64,000 nt of DNA from Thiomicrorhabdus cannonii (GCF_013391695.1 NZ_JACBGH010000001.1:372001-436000); one strand, 5' to 3'. Positions 20,065-29,281 are shown, numbered from the stretch's first letter. The notes: generated by a model from the sequence alone, not told the origin. Program-made: numbers and translations.

Positions 20065-20828
20065 CGGCGATCGCCGAGAAAGGGAAACTGCGTGCGGATA
20101 GCCTGCACGCGGGCGGGGTCGATTTCGGCGGATTGCCAGCGTTGCGTGGCATCCGCATAGGCCACTGTCTCCCCCCACGGATCGATAAGCATGGAACCGC
20201 CCGCATAGCGCAAACCGTTGCCGTCCGTGCCGATGCGGTTGACGCCCACCACATAACACTGGTTTTCAATCGCCCGGGCGCGCAGCAGCGTTTCCCAATG
20301 CAGCTGACGGCTTGCCGGCCAGTTGGCAATCACAAAGACCAGTTCGGCATCTGGCACTACCTGACGGAACAGCTCCGGAAAACGCAAGTCATAACAGATA
20401 AACACACTACAGCTCACGCCGTCGATCTCGAACAGCACGCTCTGCTGTCCGGCTTCATAGTGCTCGCCCTCACCGGCAACATTGAACGTGCGGTTCTTGC
20501 GGTAGGAGGCCAGTTCCCGACCTTTCGAGTCAAACACCAAAGCGCAGTTACTGGCTTTGGGTCCGTTACCTTGTAACGCGACGCCCGCAATCAAGTAAAT
20601 GCCGTAGCGCTCGCTCCATTGCTGCAAAGCGGCATAGACGGTGCCCTGTCTGGATTGCGCAATGCGCCCGGTCTGCATTGAAAAGCCGCTGGCAAACAGC
20701 TCCGGCAACACCACCACCCGCGTCTCCGGATTGGCCAGCATCGCCTGTTGCAGTTCCACTTCCAAACGCTGCAGGCTCGCCTCGCAGTCTTCCCACACCG
20801 GCTCGAATTGCATCATCAAAATCTGCAT
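20061..20828 (-). CDS. Omega-amidase-type nitrilase family protein (YafV-like)
   Basis: 255-residue cytoplasmic carbon-nitrogen hydrolase with the complete catalytic triad: E43 in LPELFASGF, K111 in YRKNRTF and C145 in ICYDLRFPELFR. The LPELFASGFSM start and SQALRARAIENQCYV-like tail region match YafV/omega-amidases, which deaminate alpha-ketoglutaramate from methionine salvage or glutamine transamination. Its substrate is inferred from the subfamily. No operon partner; its promoter must lie in the 232-nt gap that carries the repeats at 20.9 kb. Confidence 0.85.
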   Translation of the reverse strand: MQILMMQFEPVWEDCEASLQRLEVELQQAMLANPETRVVVLPELFASGFSMQTGRIAQSRQGTVYAALQQWSERYGIYLIAGVALQGNGPKASNCALVFDSKGRELASYRKNRTFNVAGEGEHYEAGQQSVLFEIDGVSCSVFICYDLRFPELFRQVVPDAELVFVIANWPASRQLHWETLLRARAIENQCYVVGVNRIGTDGNGLRYAGGSMLIDPWGETVAYADATQRWQSAEIDPARVQAIRTQFPFLGDRR

Positions 20829-20889
20829 CTTTCACCTCACTTGGCATACTCCACACAGTGTAAAAGAATTCGGCCAAAAAGCCTGCAAA

Positions 20890-20907
20890 AAACTCAACAG
20901 GCCGGGG
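20890..20907 (+). repeat. Dispersed 18-bp word, 17/18 copy
   Basis: AAACTCAACAGGCCGGG followed by G instead of T. It lies just outside the CACAGAG palindrome. A 9-bp remnant in inverse orientation (AGGCCGGGT, 21028-21036) lies on the other side. Confidence 0.7.
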
Positions 20908-20917
20908 TGGTTATCTA

Positions 20918-21005
20918 CCACAGAGTCACAGAGACACAGAGCTATGAAGAATTTAGAGTTTAAGCGTAATGACTCAAAAAACTCCGTGCCTCTGTGTCTC
21001 TGTGG
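20918..21005. repeat. CACAGAG-type palindromic intergenic element
   Basis: Two 24-bp arms built of CACAGAG / CTCTGTG repeats (20918-20941 and 20982-21005) pair at 21 of 24 positions around a 40-nt spacer. From memory, intergenic palindromes of this kind recur in many bacterial genomes and look like small non-autonomous or REP-like elements. It codes for nothing convincing. Confidence 0.7.
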
Positions 21006-21060
21006 TTCAAATCGCTTTTGGCTTTTAACCCGGCCTATATATTGCGTTTTTTAAAGTCGA

Positions 21061-21408
21061 TTAAAGTTGCCCGTGGGCGATGAGCGGCAATACGCGGTAA
21101 CTGATGGTGGCGGTCGGCAATTCGGCTTTCAAGCTCGACAGAATCTGGTTGACCAGCGCCAGATCACACTCGATCTGCACCATCACCTTATGCTGATAAC
21201 CCGCCACCTGTTCGCGCAGCGTCAGCCTTTCCTGCGGCTGGCCATAGCCCTGCACGTCAATCACCGAGAAGAACAGCGGCGGGTTTTCAGCCAGCAGGCA
21301 ATCCACCACCTCGTTGACCTGCGCGACCGGCAGAATCAGGTGCAGCACCACCGCCGTGTCCGTGGTGCGCTCCAATGGGTGACTGAAATCGAAAGTCTGC
21401 GTTGTCAT
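21061..21408 (-). CDS. DUF3240 family protein linked to metal efflux
   Basis: 115 residues, cytoplasmic. The sequence (VVLHLILPVAQVNEVVDCLL, FSVIDVQGYG, VMVQIECDLALVNQILSSL) fits DUF3240, a small ferredoxin-like family usually encoded after CzcA/CusA-type RND pumps. Its ATG overlaps the RND gene's TGA (ATGA), implying translational coupling and a role tied to the pump, perhaps regulatory or metal-sensing; that role is inferred. Confidence 0.82.
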   Translation of the reverse strand: MTTQTFDFSHPLERTTDTAVVLHLILPVAQVNEVVDCLLAENPPLFFSVIDVQGYGQPQERLTLREQVAGYQHKVMVQIECDLALVNQILSSLKAELPTATISYRVLPLIAHGQL

Positions 21409-24400
21409 ACGGTTTTACCCTCCTGTTGTGTCAGCCCCAAGGCGCGCGCGCCGAACAGACGGTAGATAATCGGCAGAATCAGCAGTGTCAATAAGGTTGA
21501 AGAGATCAGACCGCCAATCACCACGATCGCCAACGGACGCTGGATTTCCGAACCTGGCCCGCTGGCGAACACCAACGGAATCAAACCCAAAGCCGCGATG
21601 CTTGCCGTCATCAACACCGGACGCAAGCGGCGCATGGCGCCTTCAATCACCACCTCCTGAATCGCCATGCCCTGCGCCAACAGTTGGTTGAAATAACTCA
21701 TCATCACCACGCCGTTCAAGACCGCAATCCCCAGCAGCGCAATAAAGCCAACCGAGGCCGGCACCGACAGGTACTCGCCGGTCAACCACAGCGCCACCAC
21801 TCCGCCGATCAAGGCAAACGGAATATTGGAGAGCACCATCGCCGCCTGTCCGGCCGAGCGGAAGGTGGAGAACAGAATCATAAAAATCAGCACCAGCGCC
21901 ACCGGCACCACAATGCTCAGGCGTTCGGCGGCGCGCTGCTGGTTCTCGAACTCCCCGCCCCACACAAAGTAGTAACCCGCCGGCGTCGGCAGCTGCGCCG
22001 CCTTGGCTTTGGCCTCTTCCACAAAACTCACCAGATCGCGCCCGCTGACATTGGCGACCACCACCGAGAAGCGTTTGCCGAGTTCGCGCTTGACCGCCAC
22101 CGGCCCGTCCACTTCCTGCACCTCAACAACCTGATTGAGCATCACGCTCTGGCCGTTTTCCAACACAATCGGCTGGTTTAGAAACGCCATTTGCGAGGCA
22201 CGCTGTGCTGCGTCGGCACGAATCAGCAACGGCACCTGACGGTTACCCTGATAGATAACGCCCAATCGCATGCCTTCCAGATAAGCACGCAGGCGCGCTT
22301 CCAACTCGTTCACCGACAAGCCCAAGCGACCGGCTTTGAGCGCATCGACTTTCAACTGCAGATATTTCATGCCGTCGTTCTGCGAGGTGAACACGTCTTC
22401 CGCACCGTCGATAGTTTCCACCAGCGCCGCCATTTGCTCGGCCAACGCACTAAGTTCAGCAGCGTCATCACCGAAAATCTTGATGGCCACATCGCCGCGC
22501 GCACCGGTCAACATCTCATCGACACGCATCTGAATCGGTTGGGTAAAGGCGTAGTTGATGCCCGGAAACTGGCTTTCCAATACCTGACGAATCTCCTCGA
22601 TCAACTCGTCTTTCGTCTGCATACGCCAGGTTTCCTTGGGCTTGAGCACCAGAAAGCTGTCGGTATCGTTCAAACTCATCGGGTCCAGACCGATTTCGTC
22701 CGACCCCAGACGCGCCACAATGCGCTCCACCTCGGGAACCTGCTGCAACAGCGCCTGCTGAATTTTCATGTCCAGATCACGCGAGGCTTCCAACGACACC
22801 GACGGCACTTTCTCGATCTGCACAATCAGGTCGCCCTCGTCCATTTGCGGCATAAAGGTCTTACCCACCTGCGTATAGAGCACGCCGGCCAGCGCCAACG
22901 CCGCAACCGCGGCTGCCAACACGATTTTGTCATGTGCCAGCGCCCAGATTAACAACGGACGGTAGCCTTGCGAAACCTTGCGCATCAGCCACGGCAAATC
23001 ATGCGACGGCTTGCCGAGAATAAACGAGGCAATGACCGGAATAATCGTCAGCGACAGCAGCAAGGCACTGCCCAACGCAAACACGATTGTCAGGGCCACC
23101 GGCACAAACAGTTTGCCCTCCAACCCCTGTAACGTCAGCAACGGCAGGAACACGATCATAATAATGCCGATACCCGAAATCACCGGCACCGCCACTTCCT
23201 GCAACGCGCGGAAAATAATATGCAGTTTAGGCAAACGGCCATGATGCAGATGCGCCTCCTTGGCCTGATGGGTGACGATGTTTTCGACCACCACCACGGC
23301 CGCATCCACCAGCATCCCGATGGCAATCGCCAAACCGCCGAGCGACATCAGGTTGGCCGACAGCCCGAACCAGTTCATGAAAATAAAGGTCATCAACGCC
23401 GCCAATGGCAACACCAGCGCCACGGTGACCGCGGCACGCACATTCCCCAAAAACAGCAACAGCAGCAGAATCACCAGCACCACCGCTTCCACCAACGCCT
23501 TGGAAACAGTATGGATCGCTTTGTCGATCAGATGGCCGCGATCATAGAAAATATCCACACTGATGCCTTGCGGCAGTGCCGGTTTCAAGGCTTCCAGCTG
23601 CGCACGCACCGCTTTGATGACATCGCTGGTATTGGCGCCGCGCAGACCGATGACCAAGCCTTCGACCGCTTCGGCCTTGCCGTTTTGCGTGACCGCGCCG
23701 TAACGCGTCAGCGACTCAATGCGTACCTTGGCAAGGTCGCGCACGCGAATCACCTGCTCGCCGCGTGTCGCCACCACGATGGCGCCGATATCCTCCAGCG
23801 AATTCAGATTACCGATACTGCGCACCAGCAACGCCTCTTCGCCCTGCGTCAGCCGTCCGGCGCCGTCATTGCGGTTATTGTCGAGTAGCGCCGTTTCCAA
23901 AGCGTCAAACGGGATCTGCATCGCCGCCATTTTGAGGCTGTCCGGTACCACGGCAAACACCCGCGCCTCGCCGCCCAGCGCATTCACATCGGCCACGCCG
24001 GGCACGGCACGCAACGCCGGACGAATCACCCAATCCAGCAGGTCGCGTTTTTCCATATTGTTGAGGGTGTCGCCTTCAATGGTGAACATGAAAATGTCGC
24101 CCAGCGGTGTCGTCATCGGCGCAATCCCGCCGGAGATGCCTTCCGGCAAACTCACCCCCGCCAAACGCTCGGCAATCTGCTGGCGCGCCCAATAGATATC
24201 AGTGCCTTCGACAAAATCGATGGTGATATCGGCAATACCGTATTTGCCCATGGAGCGCAGCATCTGCTGATTGGGTACGCCCAACAACTCCATCTCGATC
24301 GGCACGATAATGCGCGATTCGACTTCCGACGGCGTCATGCCCGGCGCTTTCATAATGATTTTGACCTGTGTCGGCGACACATCCGGAAAGGCGTCGATCG

Positions 24401-24503
24401 GCGTTTTCTGAAACGCCATCCAGCCGGCACCAATCAACCCCACCGCCAGCAACAGCGCCATCATGCGCTGTGCGAGGAAAAAACTCATAAAACGTGACAA
24501 CAT
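21405..24503 (-). CDS. Heavy-metal efflux RND permease (CzcA/CusA family)
   Basis: About 1032 residues from the ATG at 24503. Inner-membrane proton-driven pump of a tripartite exporter. It shows the HME-RND hallmarks: DAFPDVSPTQVKI after the first membrane helix, a large periplasmic loop, and in membrane helix 4 IGMLVDAAVVVVEN with the proton-relay Asp and Glu. The VDAA form is nearer the CusA and HME5-type branches than classical CzcA (VDGA), so the metal (Cu/Ag versus divalent ions) is left open. It lies 5 nt after the adaptor gene and overlaps DUF3240, within an operon led by the outer-membrane gene. Confidence 0.92.
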   Translation of the reverse strand: MLSRFMSFFLAQRMMALLLAVGLIGAGWMAFQKTPIDAFPDVSPTQVKIIMKAPGMTPSEVESRIIVPIEMELLGVPNQQMLRSMGKYGIADITIDFVEGTDIYWARQQIAERLAGVSLPEGISGGIAPMTTPLGDIFMFTIEGDTLNNMEKRDLLDWVIRPALRAVPGVADVNALGGEARVFAVVPDSLKMAAMQIPFDALETALLDNNRNDGAGRLTQGEEALLVRSIGNLNSLEDIGAIVVATRGEQVIRVRDLAKVRIESLTRYGAVTQNGKAEAVEGLVIGLRGANTSDVIKAVRAQLEALKPALPQGISVDIFYDRGHLIDKAIHTVSKALVEAVVLVILLLLLFLGNVRAAVTVALVLPLAALMTFIFMNWFGLSANLMSLGGLAIAIGMLVDAAVVVVENIVTHQAKEAHLHHGRLPKLHIIFRALQEVAVPVISGIGIIMIVFLPLLTLQGLEGKLFVPVALTIVFALGSALLLSLTIIPVIASFILGKPSHDLPWLMRKVSQGYRPLLIWALAHDKIVLAAAVAALALAGVLYTQVGKTFMPQMDEGDLIVQIEKVPSVSLEASRDLDMKIQQALLQQVPEVERIVARLGSDEIGLDPMSLNDTDSFLVLKPKETWRMQTKDELIEEIRQVLESQFPGINYAFTQPIQMRVDEMLTGARGDVAIKIFGDDAAELSALAEQMAALVETIDGAEDVFTSQNDGMKYLQLKVDALKAGRLGLSVNELEARLRAYLEGMRLGVIYQGNRQVPLLIRADAAQRASQMAFLNQPIVLENGQSVMLNQVVEVQEVDGPVAVKRELGKRFSVVVANVSGRDLVSFVEEAKAKAAQLPTPAGYYFVWGGEFENQQRAAERLSIVVPVALVLIFMILFSTFRSAGQAAMVLSNIPFALIGGVVALWLTGEYLSVPASVGFIALLGIAVLNGVVMMSYFNQLLAQGMAIQEVVIEGAMRRLRPVLMTASIAALGLIPLVFASGPGSEIQRPLAIVVIGGLISSTLLTLLILPIIYRLFGARALGLTQQEGKTV

Positions 24504-24508
24504 GAGAC

Positions 24509-25693
24509 TCACTCTCCCGATTCGGTTTGCGCCGCCATCACCGACAACATCGCCGCGGTGCCAAGCGTCAACACGCTCCAATGGGCAATATCCTCAGGGG
24601 CGTCATCCTTAAAACTCACCACGGCGGTTTGCCCGGGCTGCTCCAGTGTCTCTACCGCCAACGGGCTGATCCGGCTGGCATCGCGCGGCGAACGCATAAA
24701 CAGCGTGTTCTGTCCATCAACCTTGGTGACCGCACTTAACGGCACGGTGAAATGGCGACCTGTGGCCATGTCTTTAACAAAACTCACCTCCACCAGCGCG
24801 CCCACCGTCAGCTGCCACTGCGGATTGGGGAACAGGCAATGCACCTCCACCTGTTGCGTCAACGGATCGGCCTGATGGCTGACATAAGCGATCTCGCCGT
24901 CGATCCCTTCGTGCAAAAGTTGCGCTTTTTGCCCGACATGCAGTGTTCTGGCGACCTCGATCGGCACGTTGACACCGGCGACCAGCTTATCCAGTTCGGC
25001 AAATTTGGCGACCGCTTCACCGGCCTGCAGGCGCGTGCCGGCACTCAGACTTAATTCAAACAGTTCACCGTCAGCCGGCGCACGGATGGCAATGGTGGGC
25101 GACTGCAACTGATTACTGCTTTTCAGGCGGTTCACCGCCTCCTCCGCCATCCCCATCAGCAACAAATCCTGGGACTGCTGCTGTGCCTGCTGCTTGAGTC
25201 GGGTCACTTGCGACTCGGACGACTGCAGCTGCTTCTGCGACACGCTGCCGGCTTGAATCAGCTTGCGCGCACGGCTGACTTCGGCTTCGGCCACCGCCAG
25301 TTCGCTCAAAGTCGCCAGATAGGCTTTCTGCAATTTCAGCAGTTCGGCGCTCTGCAACTCCACAATCGCCTCACCGGCTTTGACCGCACCGTGGACTTTG
25401 AGAATACGCGTCACCAGTCCGTCGACCGGTGTGGCCAATAATTGGATGTGCGGTGCCGGCAGCGACAACAGCGCCGGATAACCATAGGAGGTCGCGCTGT
25501 CCGCCGGTTTGAGACCGGTAAACGCCATGCCCATCGACAGTTGCTGGGAGGGCGACAGTTGCAGCCCCGGCTGTGCGCTGAGGGCCGCGTGGCTCCACAT
25601 CAAACCGCCAAGCAGCGGAAGCGCCAGAGCCATCCCCCACAACGGGCGTTGGATACGGTTGGAAATCTGATGGATAAGATGTCGGTTTTGCAT
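24509..25693 (-). CDS. RND efflux periplasmic adaptor (CzcB/CusB-like)
   Basis: 394 residues joining the inner-membrane pump to the outer-membrane channel. An N-terminal membrane anchor or signal (about 18-40) is followed by a biotinyl/lipoyl half-motif PVDGLVTRILKVHGAVKAGEAIVEL, a coiled-coil hairpin rich in Gln (SVSQKQLQSSESQVTRLKQQAQQQ), and the second lipoyl half APADGELFELSLSAGTRLQAGE, then beta-barrel and membrane-proximal domains. AGGA lies 7 nt before the ATG. No extra metal-binding N-terminal domain is visible. Confidence 0.9.
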   Translation of the reverse strand: MQNRHLIHQISNRIQRPLWGMALALPLLGGLMWSHAALSAQPGLQLSPSQQLSMGMAFTGLKPADSATSYGYPALLSLPAPHIQLLATPVDGLVTRILKVHGAVKAGEAIVELQSAELLKLQKAYLATLSELAVAEAEVSRARKLIQAGSVSQKQLQSSESQVTRLKQQAQQQSQDLLLMGMAEEAVNRLKSSNQLQSPTIAIRAPADGELFELSLSAGTRLQAGEAVAKFAELDKLVAGVNVPIEVARTLHVGQKAQLLHEGIDGEIAYVSHQADPLTQQVEVHCLFPNPQWQLTVGALVEVSFVKDMATGRHFTVPLSAVTKVDGQNTLFMRSPRDASRISPLAVETLEQPGQTAVVSFKDDAPEDIAHWSVLTLGTAAMLSVMAAQTESGE

Positions 25694-25754
25694 AGTTATG
25701 TCCTAAGCTGTTTTACAATCGGCCGACTCGGTCACTGCCTTATGCAGCGTGTTT

Positions 25755-25772
25755 AGCCGGCCTGTTGAATTT
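25755..25772 (-). repeat. Dispersed 18-bp word, 16/18 copy
   Basis: Reverse-strand AAATTCAACAGGCCGGCT, in the 92-nt gap between the outer-membrane and adaptor genes of the efflux operon. Confidence 0.6.
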
Positions 25773-25785
25773 TAAATACGTGCTC

Positions 25786-27084
25786 TCAAGAAGCGCTCAC
25801 AACCCATTCCAATCCCAGTCCTAATGCCTGGCGCAGACGGGCCTTGGCCTGACCCACGGCAACAACCTGCAGGTCTTCATCCAGCAGGGCCTGCAACATC
25901 TGCGACTGCACCTGCAACAGCGTCTGGATAGGGGTTTCTCCAAGGGAATAGGCCTGTTCCGCCATGCTCAAGGCCTCCGCACTCACCTCGCGCTGCTGGC
26001 GGGAAACCGTCAGAAGTGCCTGCTCCTGTTGCAACGCCTGTTGCGCCAGCATTACCTCGCTGTGCAGTTGCTGCCGGGTTTTCTGCAGGGCGATTTGCTG
26101 CGCGCTGACCGCCTGTTGCTGCTCTTGCTGCGTGGTCTGATAGCTCGCCGATTTGCCGAGCGGCAGACGCATCTGCACAATCAGGCTGGTGCGTGCCGCA
26201 GTGGCGTCATCCTCTTCCGATTTGGCGCCGACAAACACATTGGGTTTAGTTTGCGCCTGAACCAAGGTGACCTGCTGTTGAGCCTCGGCCTGCTGCAACT
26301 GCTGCTCGGCCCACTGCCATTGCGGATGCTGCGCCAACAACGCATTCAAATCGCCGTTTTGCGCGGGAACGCTCTCTTCGATTTGCAACGGCAGGGAATC
26401 GAAACCGCTCCAATACTGATAGGCGGCCAGTCGTTGCTGATAGACGTTATAGGCGGCCAAGGTCTGTTTTTCGGCCGAAAGCCGCTCTTTTTGCACCAGC
26501 ACCGCATCCATTTTCGGCACCTCGCCGCTGTCGGCCGATGCACTCACTTTGTCGGCCAAAGCCGCAATCAGCCCCTGATTCTGCTGCAAGCGCTGCCATT
26601 GCACCTCGGCCCGCTTGAGTTCCCACACCAGCTGGCGCGTCAGTGCCGCCGCCTGCCATTGCAGCAATTTGGCATAACGTTCGCCGTGTTGCTGATAGCT
26701 TTCGCCAAGCTGTTGATAAGACTGCCGTTGGTTCAGCGACAGATCAAAATCGACGCCGCTTTCCCAACTCTTAAAGCCGGTATTGTCGGTCAGCGCATCG
26801 TTTTCGTGGCGCACCGTCAGATTCACGCCGTTGGCGAACCAGCTGTCGCCTGCCTGGAGGTATCGGCTCGACAAGGCATCGAACTGCGGCAACGCCTGTT
26901 TGTCGGGCTGCTTGGCCATCACGGCCTGCCACACACTTTGCAGCGATTCGGGAGACGGTGAACCGGCATGGACGTTGGTTGCCAGCAAGCAACTCAACGC
27001 CAGCACCAGTGGACGATTGGTTTGGAACGGAGATTTAAGAAAACCGTGAATGACGGTTTGAAAACACAGCAACGCTGTTGGCAT
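25786..27084 (-). CDS. TolC-like outer-membrane efflux protein
   Basis: 432 residues from the ATG at 27084, which has GGAG 6 nt upstream; an in-frame ATG at 27096 lacks a ribosome site. The N-terminus has a hydrophobic export signal ending near HAGS. The rest is alpha-helical and very rich in Gln (QLGESYQQHGERYAKLLQWQ, QQEQQQAVSAQQIALQKTRQQL), as in CzcC-type outer-membrane factors. It is the first gene of the efflux operon and lies just downstream of a direct-repeat operator and -10-like hexamer (27124-27156). Confidence 0.87.
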   Translation of the reverse strand: MPTALLCFQTVIHGFLKSPFQTNRPLVLALSCLLATNVHAGSPSPESLQSVWQAVMAKQPDKQALPQFDALSSRYLQAGDSWFANGVNLTVRHENDALTDNTGFKSWESGVDFDLSLNQRQSYQQLGESYQQHGERYAKLLQWQAAALTRQLVWELKRAEVQWQRLQQNQGLIAALADKVSASADSGEVPKMDAVLVQKERLSAEKQTLAAYNVYQQRLAAYQYWSGFDSLPLQIEESVPAQNGDLNALLAQHPQWQWAEQQLQQAEAQQQVTLVQAQTKPNVFVGAKSEEDDATAARTSLIVQMRLPLGKSASYQTTQQEQQQAVSAQQIALQKTRQQLHSEVMLAQQALQQEQALLTVSRQQREVSAEALSMAEQAYSLGETPIQTLLQVQSQMLQALLDEDLQVVAVGQAKARLRQALGLGLEWVVSAS

Positions 27085-27123
27085 AGCACACTCCATTAAG
27101 GGAATTTTGATTCATTCCCGTTT

Positions 27124-27156
27124 ACTCTACAAAAGCAAGCTGAAATGAAGCTGAAA
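27124..27156 (-). promoter_or_regulatory. Operator and promoter of the metal-efflux operon
   Basis: On the reverse strand the half-site TTTCAGCTT occurs twice (27156-27148 and 27145-27137), one DNA turn (11 bp) apart, followed 6 bp later by a -10-like TAGAGT (27129-27124). The same arrangement stands before the regulator gene at 29.25 kb (17 of 21 bases shared, identical 6-bp spacing). This is typical of class II promoters of OmpR/PhoP-family regulators. Confidence 0.72.
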
Positions 27157-27185
27157 TGTGCTTATAAATAAGAAGACGAAACGTT

Positions 27186-28544
27186 TTAAAGTGGCAGACG
27201 CACCGTGACCTGCAGCCCGCTCAGCGCCGCCTCATGCGGCAGCCAGCGTTCGCCGGAACCGTATTTGACTTCGCCGCCGTAGGCTGCCACCACCTGAGCC
27301 ACAATCGACAATCCCAAACCGTGGCCAGGCTGGGATTCATCGAGACGCGCGCCGCGCTGCTGCATGGCCAGAACATCCGCTGCCGACACGCCGCTGCCGT
27401 CGTCTTCAATCTGCATCAACAGGCAGGGCTGCTGGTTAAAAAGCGCCTGTTTGACGACGATGCGGATATGCGTACGGCTCCATTTGGCGGCATTGTCGAG
27501 CAGATTGCCGAGCAGCTCGAACATATCTTCGCGGTCAAACGGCGTGGCTTCCTGCAAGGCCACATGGCACTCGAAGCGCAGGGATTTATCGCGATAGAGC
27601 GATTGCAGGGTTTGCAGCAGATCATCCAAATCGTCCGGAAAGCGGAAAGCATTCAAAACCATGCCGCTGCCGGCGGTGCGCGCCAGGCCCAATTCGCGCT
27701 CAATCAAATCCAGCACGCGTTTTGCCTGCTCTTGCAAACGCTGCTGCAATTCGGGATGCGCCTGCAGGCGCGTATCGTCAAGCAATTGATAGATCAGATT
27801 CAGCGGCGACTTTAACGCATGCGCCAGATTGCCGGTGGCCTGGCGTGAACGCGCCAGACGGGCGTGCAACTGCGACAAGGCCTGATTGAGCGTTTCCACC
27901 AGCGGCATGATTTCCGCCGGCACCTCGGTATGAATGCTCACCTCTTTGCCTTGCTGCACCTCGCCGAGCGCCGCCCTTACCGGCTGCAACGTATCAAACC
28001 CGCGCTGCAGAATCTTGCGCTGACTCCACAACAACAGTATCAATCCCAACAGCGAAAACAGCGCAAAGATGCCGTCAAACCAGCGCAGCGCCTGTCGGAT
28101 CGGCGTATGGTCCTCGGCCACAAACAAATGACCTTCATAGCCGTGAACGTTAAAGCGGGTATGCAGAACCAGCGCCTCGGTATCGCCGGGCGCGCGGGTT
28201 TCATACGAACCGGCTGGTGAATTGATGGGGCTGTAGAGCGGGAAATCCCCCATGGAGGGAGACGACAAGGAGGCGATCAGCGGGTTGTCGGACTTGACCA
28301 GATAGTAGTGCCCCGACAGTGGACGCTGGTAAATCACTTCGGCGGCATTTTCGCCCATCTGCCAGCGGCCGTTTTCCAGCGAAAGGTGCTTGATAAGGGT
28401 TTCGGCATCATGCTCCAGACGGGTCACAATATAACGCTCGGTCAGCTGGTGAATGGTATAGGTGGTCACCCACCAGAACACCACAAAAATGGCCGCCAAA
28501 CTCAGCGTCAAGCCGTAAGTCAGTTGTTTTTGCAAGGATTGCAT
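27186..28544 (-). CDS. Sensor histidine kinase (PhoQ-like HisKA family)
   Basis: 452-residue inner-membrane kinase. Membrane segments at about 9-30 and 154-174 enclose a periplasmic sensor of ~120 residues; a HAMP-like linker follows. The phospho-acceptor is H242 in GNLAHALKSPLNLIYQL, whose LAH-LKxPL form is like PhoQ and related kinases. The ATPase domain has a LLGNLLDNAAKWS N-box, EDDGSG and GHGLGLSI. It starts 7 nt after the regulator gene. Position and shared operators make it the likely sensor for the adjacent metal-efflux operon. Confidence 0.9.
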   Translation of the reverse strand: MQSLQKQLTYGLTLSLAAIFVVFWWVTTYTIHQLTERYIVTRLEHDAETLIKHLSLENGRWQMGENAAEVIYQRPLSGHYYLVKSDNPLIASLSSPSMGDFPLYSPINSPAGSYETRAPGDTEALVLHTRFNVHGYEGHLFVAEDHTPIRQALRWFDGIFALFSLLGLILLLWSQRKILQRGFDTLQPVRAALGEVQQGKEVSIHTEVPAEIMPLVETLNQALSQLHARLARSRQATGNLAHALKSPLNLIYQLLDDTRLQAHPELQQRLQEQAKRVLDLIERELGLARTAGSGMVLNAFRFPDDLDDLLQTLQSLYRDKSLRFECHVALQEATPFDREDMFELLGNLLDNAAKWSRTHIRIVVKQALFNQQPCLLMQIEDDGSGVSAADVLAMQQRGARLDESQPGHGLGLSIVAQVVAAYGGEVKYGSGERWLPHEAALSGLQVTVRLPL

Positions 28545-28551
28545 GATCGCC

Positions 28552-29223
28552 TCACTTTACCGATAGATAGCGGTAGCCCTGGCCGCGCTGGGTCTGGATT
28601 CGCTCTTTGCCGATCAATTTGCGCAGGCGGCGGATATACACCTCCAGCACATTGCTGTCGCGGTCATAATGCTGGTCGACGATTTTCGCCATAATCTCCG
28701 ATTTGGCGTGCAATTTATCCGGCTGGCTCATCAGCAGCCGCAGCAGCCGGAATTCGGTATGGGTTAGATCATGCATCTGCCCATCGGGGGTCTGCAAACG
28801 CTGGGTTTGCAGATTCAAACGCAACCCGCCATCCTCAATTTCGTGATTTACGCCCACCTCCCCCTGCGAGCGGCGCAGCAGATTCTGAATGCGCACCAGC
28901 AACTCTTCAAAATGGAACGGCTTACCCACATAATCATCCGCGCCGGCCTTGAGCCCTTCCACCCTCTCCTGCCACGCATTACGCGCGGTGAGTATCAGTA
29001 CCGGCGTGGCATTTTGGGCCTCGCGCAGGTTTTTTAAAATGGACAGGCCGGGTATTTTAGGCAAGCCCAGATCCAGAATCAGCAGATCATAGGGATGCTC
29101 CTCCAGCAGATAGGCCGCCTCCTCGCCATCAAGTGCGCAGTCCACCACAAAACCGTGCTGCGTGAGCTGCCGGCTCAAGGTCTCCACCAACAGAGTTTCA
29201 TCTTCCGCCAATAAAATTTTCAT
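28552..29223 (-). CDS. OmpR/PhoB-family response regulator of the efflux locus
   Basis: 223 residues from the ATG at 29223, which has GAAGAGA about 9 nt upstream. The receiver domain opens MKILLAEDETLL and has phospho-acceptor D51 in LILDLGLP and K at GKPF. The C-terminal winged helix ends RDSNVLEVYIRRLRKLIG...GQGYRYLS, the classical OmpR-type recognition pattern. It heads a two-gene operon with the kinase and has its own copy of the direct-repeat operator upstream, so autoregulation is likely. A copy of the dispersed word core (29043-29053) lies in the coding region and encodes part of KIPGL. Confidence 0.92.
   Translation of the reverse strand: MKILLAEDETLLVETLSRQLTQHGFVVDCALDGEEAAYLLEEHPYDLLILDLGLPKIPGLSILKNLREAQNATPVLILTARNAWQERVEGLKAGADDYVGKPFHFEELLVRIQNLLRRSQGEVGVNHEIEDGGLRLNLQTQRLQTPDGQMHDLTHTEFRLLRLLMSQPDKLHAKSEIMAKIVDQHYDRDSNVLEVYIRRLRKLIGKERIQTQRGQGYRYLSVK
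29036..29053 (+). repeat. Dispersed word, 15/18 copy inside the regulator gene
   Basis: Core ACAGGCCGGGT exact, three differences in the 5' part, opposite strand to the gene. Confidence 0.45.
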
Positions 29224-29248
29224 AGTCAACGTCTCTTCAAGACACTCC

Positions 29249-29281
29249 ATCTTAAACGTCCAGCCTGAATTAAAGCTGAAA
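29249..29281 (-). promoter_or_regulatory. Operator and promoter of the regulator operon
   Basis: Reverse strand TTTCAGCTT followed after 2 nt by ATTCAGGCTG, then 6 bp and a -10-like TAAGAT (29254-29249). It aligns base by base with the operator at 27124-27156, supporting positive autoregulation plus activation of the efflux genes. Confidence 0.72.
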
